DNA from: Candidatus Nitrospira allomarina
GTDB taxonomy: Bacteria > Nitrospirota > Nitrospiria > Nitrospirales > UBA8639
Direction: 5' to 3'
NCBI RefSeq assembly: GCF_032050975.1
Contig: NZ_CP116967.1
Span: forward strand, 1,919,001-1,983,000
Length of the DNA: 64,000 nt
The notes below the pieces were generated by a model that saw only the letters and a program-made list of their open reading frames with translations, did no database searches and was not told the origin of the DNA. Shown piece by piece: positions 63,432 through 64,000 of this stretch. Positions within the stretch are counted from its first letter, which is position 1. The number at the start of each line of letters is the position of its first letter. The position numbers and the translations under genes are program-made.

Positions 63432-64000
63432 ATGCATGCTTTTCTCGAATCTCTGGTCAACCGCTTTCCTCAGGCTGTGCTGACGGCGCAGCAGGATCCT
63501 GTGCGTTTGGATTTGTGGGCACAAGTGCAAGCCGACCATTGGCCGGAAATTGCGCAATTTCTCCATGACGATCCCGCGATGGCGTTGGATCATATTACCG
63601 ATATCTGTTCGGCGGATTATCCTGATGCCCTCGAACGATTTGAAGTTATTTATCACTTTCTCTCCCTTCCCCATGGAACCCGCATCCGGATTAAAGCGCG
63701 CGTGACAGAGGATCATCCGGAGATCGCCTCAATCAGTGGGATCTGGAAAGGGGCCAATTTCCTGGAACGTGAAGTGTACGACTTAATGGGCATCCGCTTT
63801 ACCGGGCATCCCGACCTTCGTCGAATTTTGATGCCTGATGATTATGATGAAGGGTACCCGTTACGAAAAGATTTTCCGGCCGAAGGGAAAGGGTGGAGGA
63901 GCCGGTTCGATTTTCTTCCCAGGTTGGATGAACCGATCGGCGAATGGTCGGAATCCGAGGTGTCAGATGATCAACGCCATCAATTCATGGCGGAGGATCA
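63432..64000 (+). CDS. nuoC: NADH-quinone oxidoreductase subunit C, partial
   Basis: Open from ATG 63432 to the window edge, 189 complete codons. The 30-kDa-subunit signature is clear: LPHGTRIRIKARVTED, SISGIWKGANFLEREVYDLM, GIRFTGHPDLRRILMPDDY and GYPLRKDFPAEG. The 3' end is outside the window, so a NuoC-NuoD fusion cannot be excluded, though the local C-terminus resembles a normal NuoC end. Confidence 0.95.
   Translation, partial: MHAFLESLVNRFPQAVLTAQQDPVRLDLWAQVQADHWPEIAQFLHDDPAMALDHITDICSADYPDALERFEVIYHFLSLPHGTRIRIKARVTEDHPEIASISGIWKGANFLEREVYDLMGIRFTGHPDLRRILMPDDYDEGYPLRKDFPAEGKGWRSRFDFLPRLDEPIGEWSESEVSDDQRHQFMAED

Overview
The window looks like a chromosomal segment of a Gram-negative bacterium of the phylum Nitrospirota, probably Nitrospira or a close relative. 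This is an inference from moderate base composition, secretins and TonB receptors (outer membrane), two DUF3391/HD-GYP proteins, a cytochrome P460-like fragment, and a MidA-nuoA-nuoB-nuoC order. No rRNA, tRNA, CRISPR array or complete insertion sequence was seen.

Layout. 0.1-9.5 kb (+): a Tad/Flp pilus assembly operon (cpaA, cpaB, cpaC, a lipoprotein, cpaE, cpaF, tadB, tadC, a TadD-like TPR lipoprotein). Its TadE/TadG-like minor subunits sit apart at 33.2-35.7 kb (-), and no Flp pilin gene was found. 10.4-15.1 kb (-): a multi-PAS hybrid histidine kinase, an HD-GYP protein and a TPR lipoprotein. 15.2-19.1 kb (+): a YihY/BrkB membrane protein, a PhoD-like phosphatase and a papain-like-fold protein. 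19.4-23.0 kb (+): putrescine synthesis (aguB, aguA) with a DUF559 nuclease-like module inserted in frame ahead of aguA, then a 3-hydroxyisobutyrate-dehydrogenase-like enzyme. 23.1-32.9 kb: regulators, a secreted Lon-like protease, a HAD phosphatase, an Slp lipoprotein, a cytochrome c and a kinase fusion.

36-58 kb is the unusual part and almost everything is on the minus strand. It holds two TonB-dependent receptors, TonB, a secreted TonB-domain protein, ExbB, ExbD, two paralogous TPR proteins, an Asp-box beta-propeller protein, a TlpA thioredoxin, a VKOR-thioredoxin fusion, an amidohydrolase, a small HTH regulator and five paralogous small membrane proteins. Each small protein has a signal/TM segment, a C-x-x-x-C motif (CSWAC-like), usually preceded by a His-rich stretch, a second hydrophobic stretch, and R-[AG]-P-P near the C-terminus. 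The distance from the second Cys to that Arg is 42 or 45 residues in all five. I propose that these small proteins are an uncharacterised part of a TonB-powered metal (perhaps copper) acquisition or handling system. The intergenic regions here carry repeated hairpin elements, an orphan plus-strand terminator, a structured leader and a twice-frameshifted BamE-like lipoprotein pseudogene.

58-64 kb (+): secA, a MidA-family methyltransferase, and the start of the complex I operon (nuoA, nuoB, nuoC running off the window).
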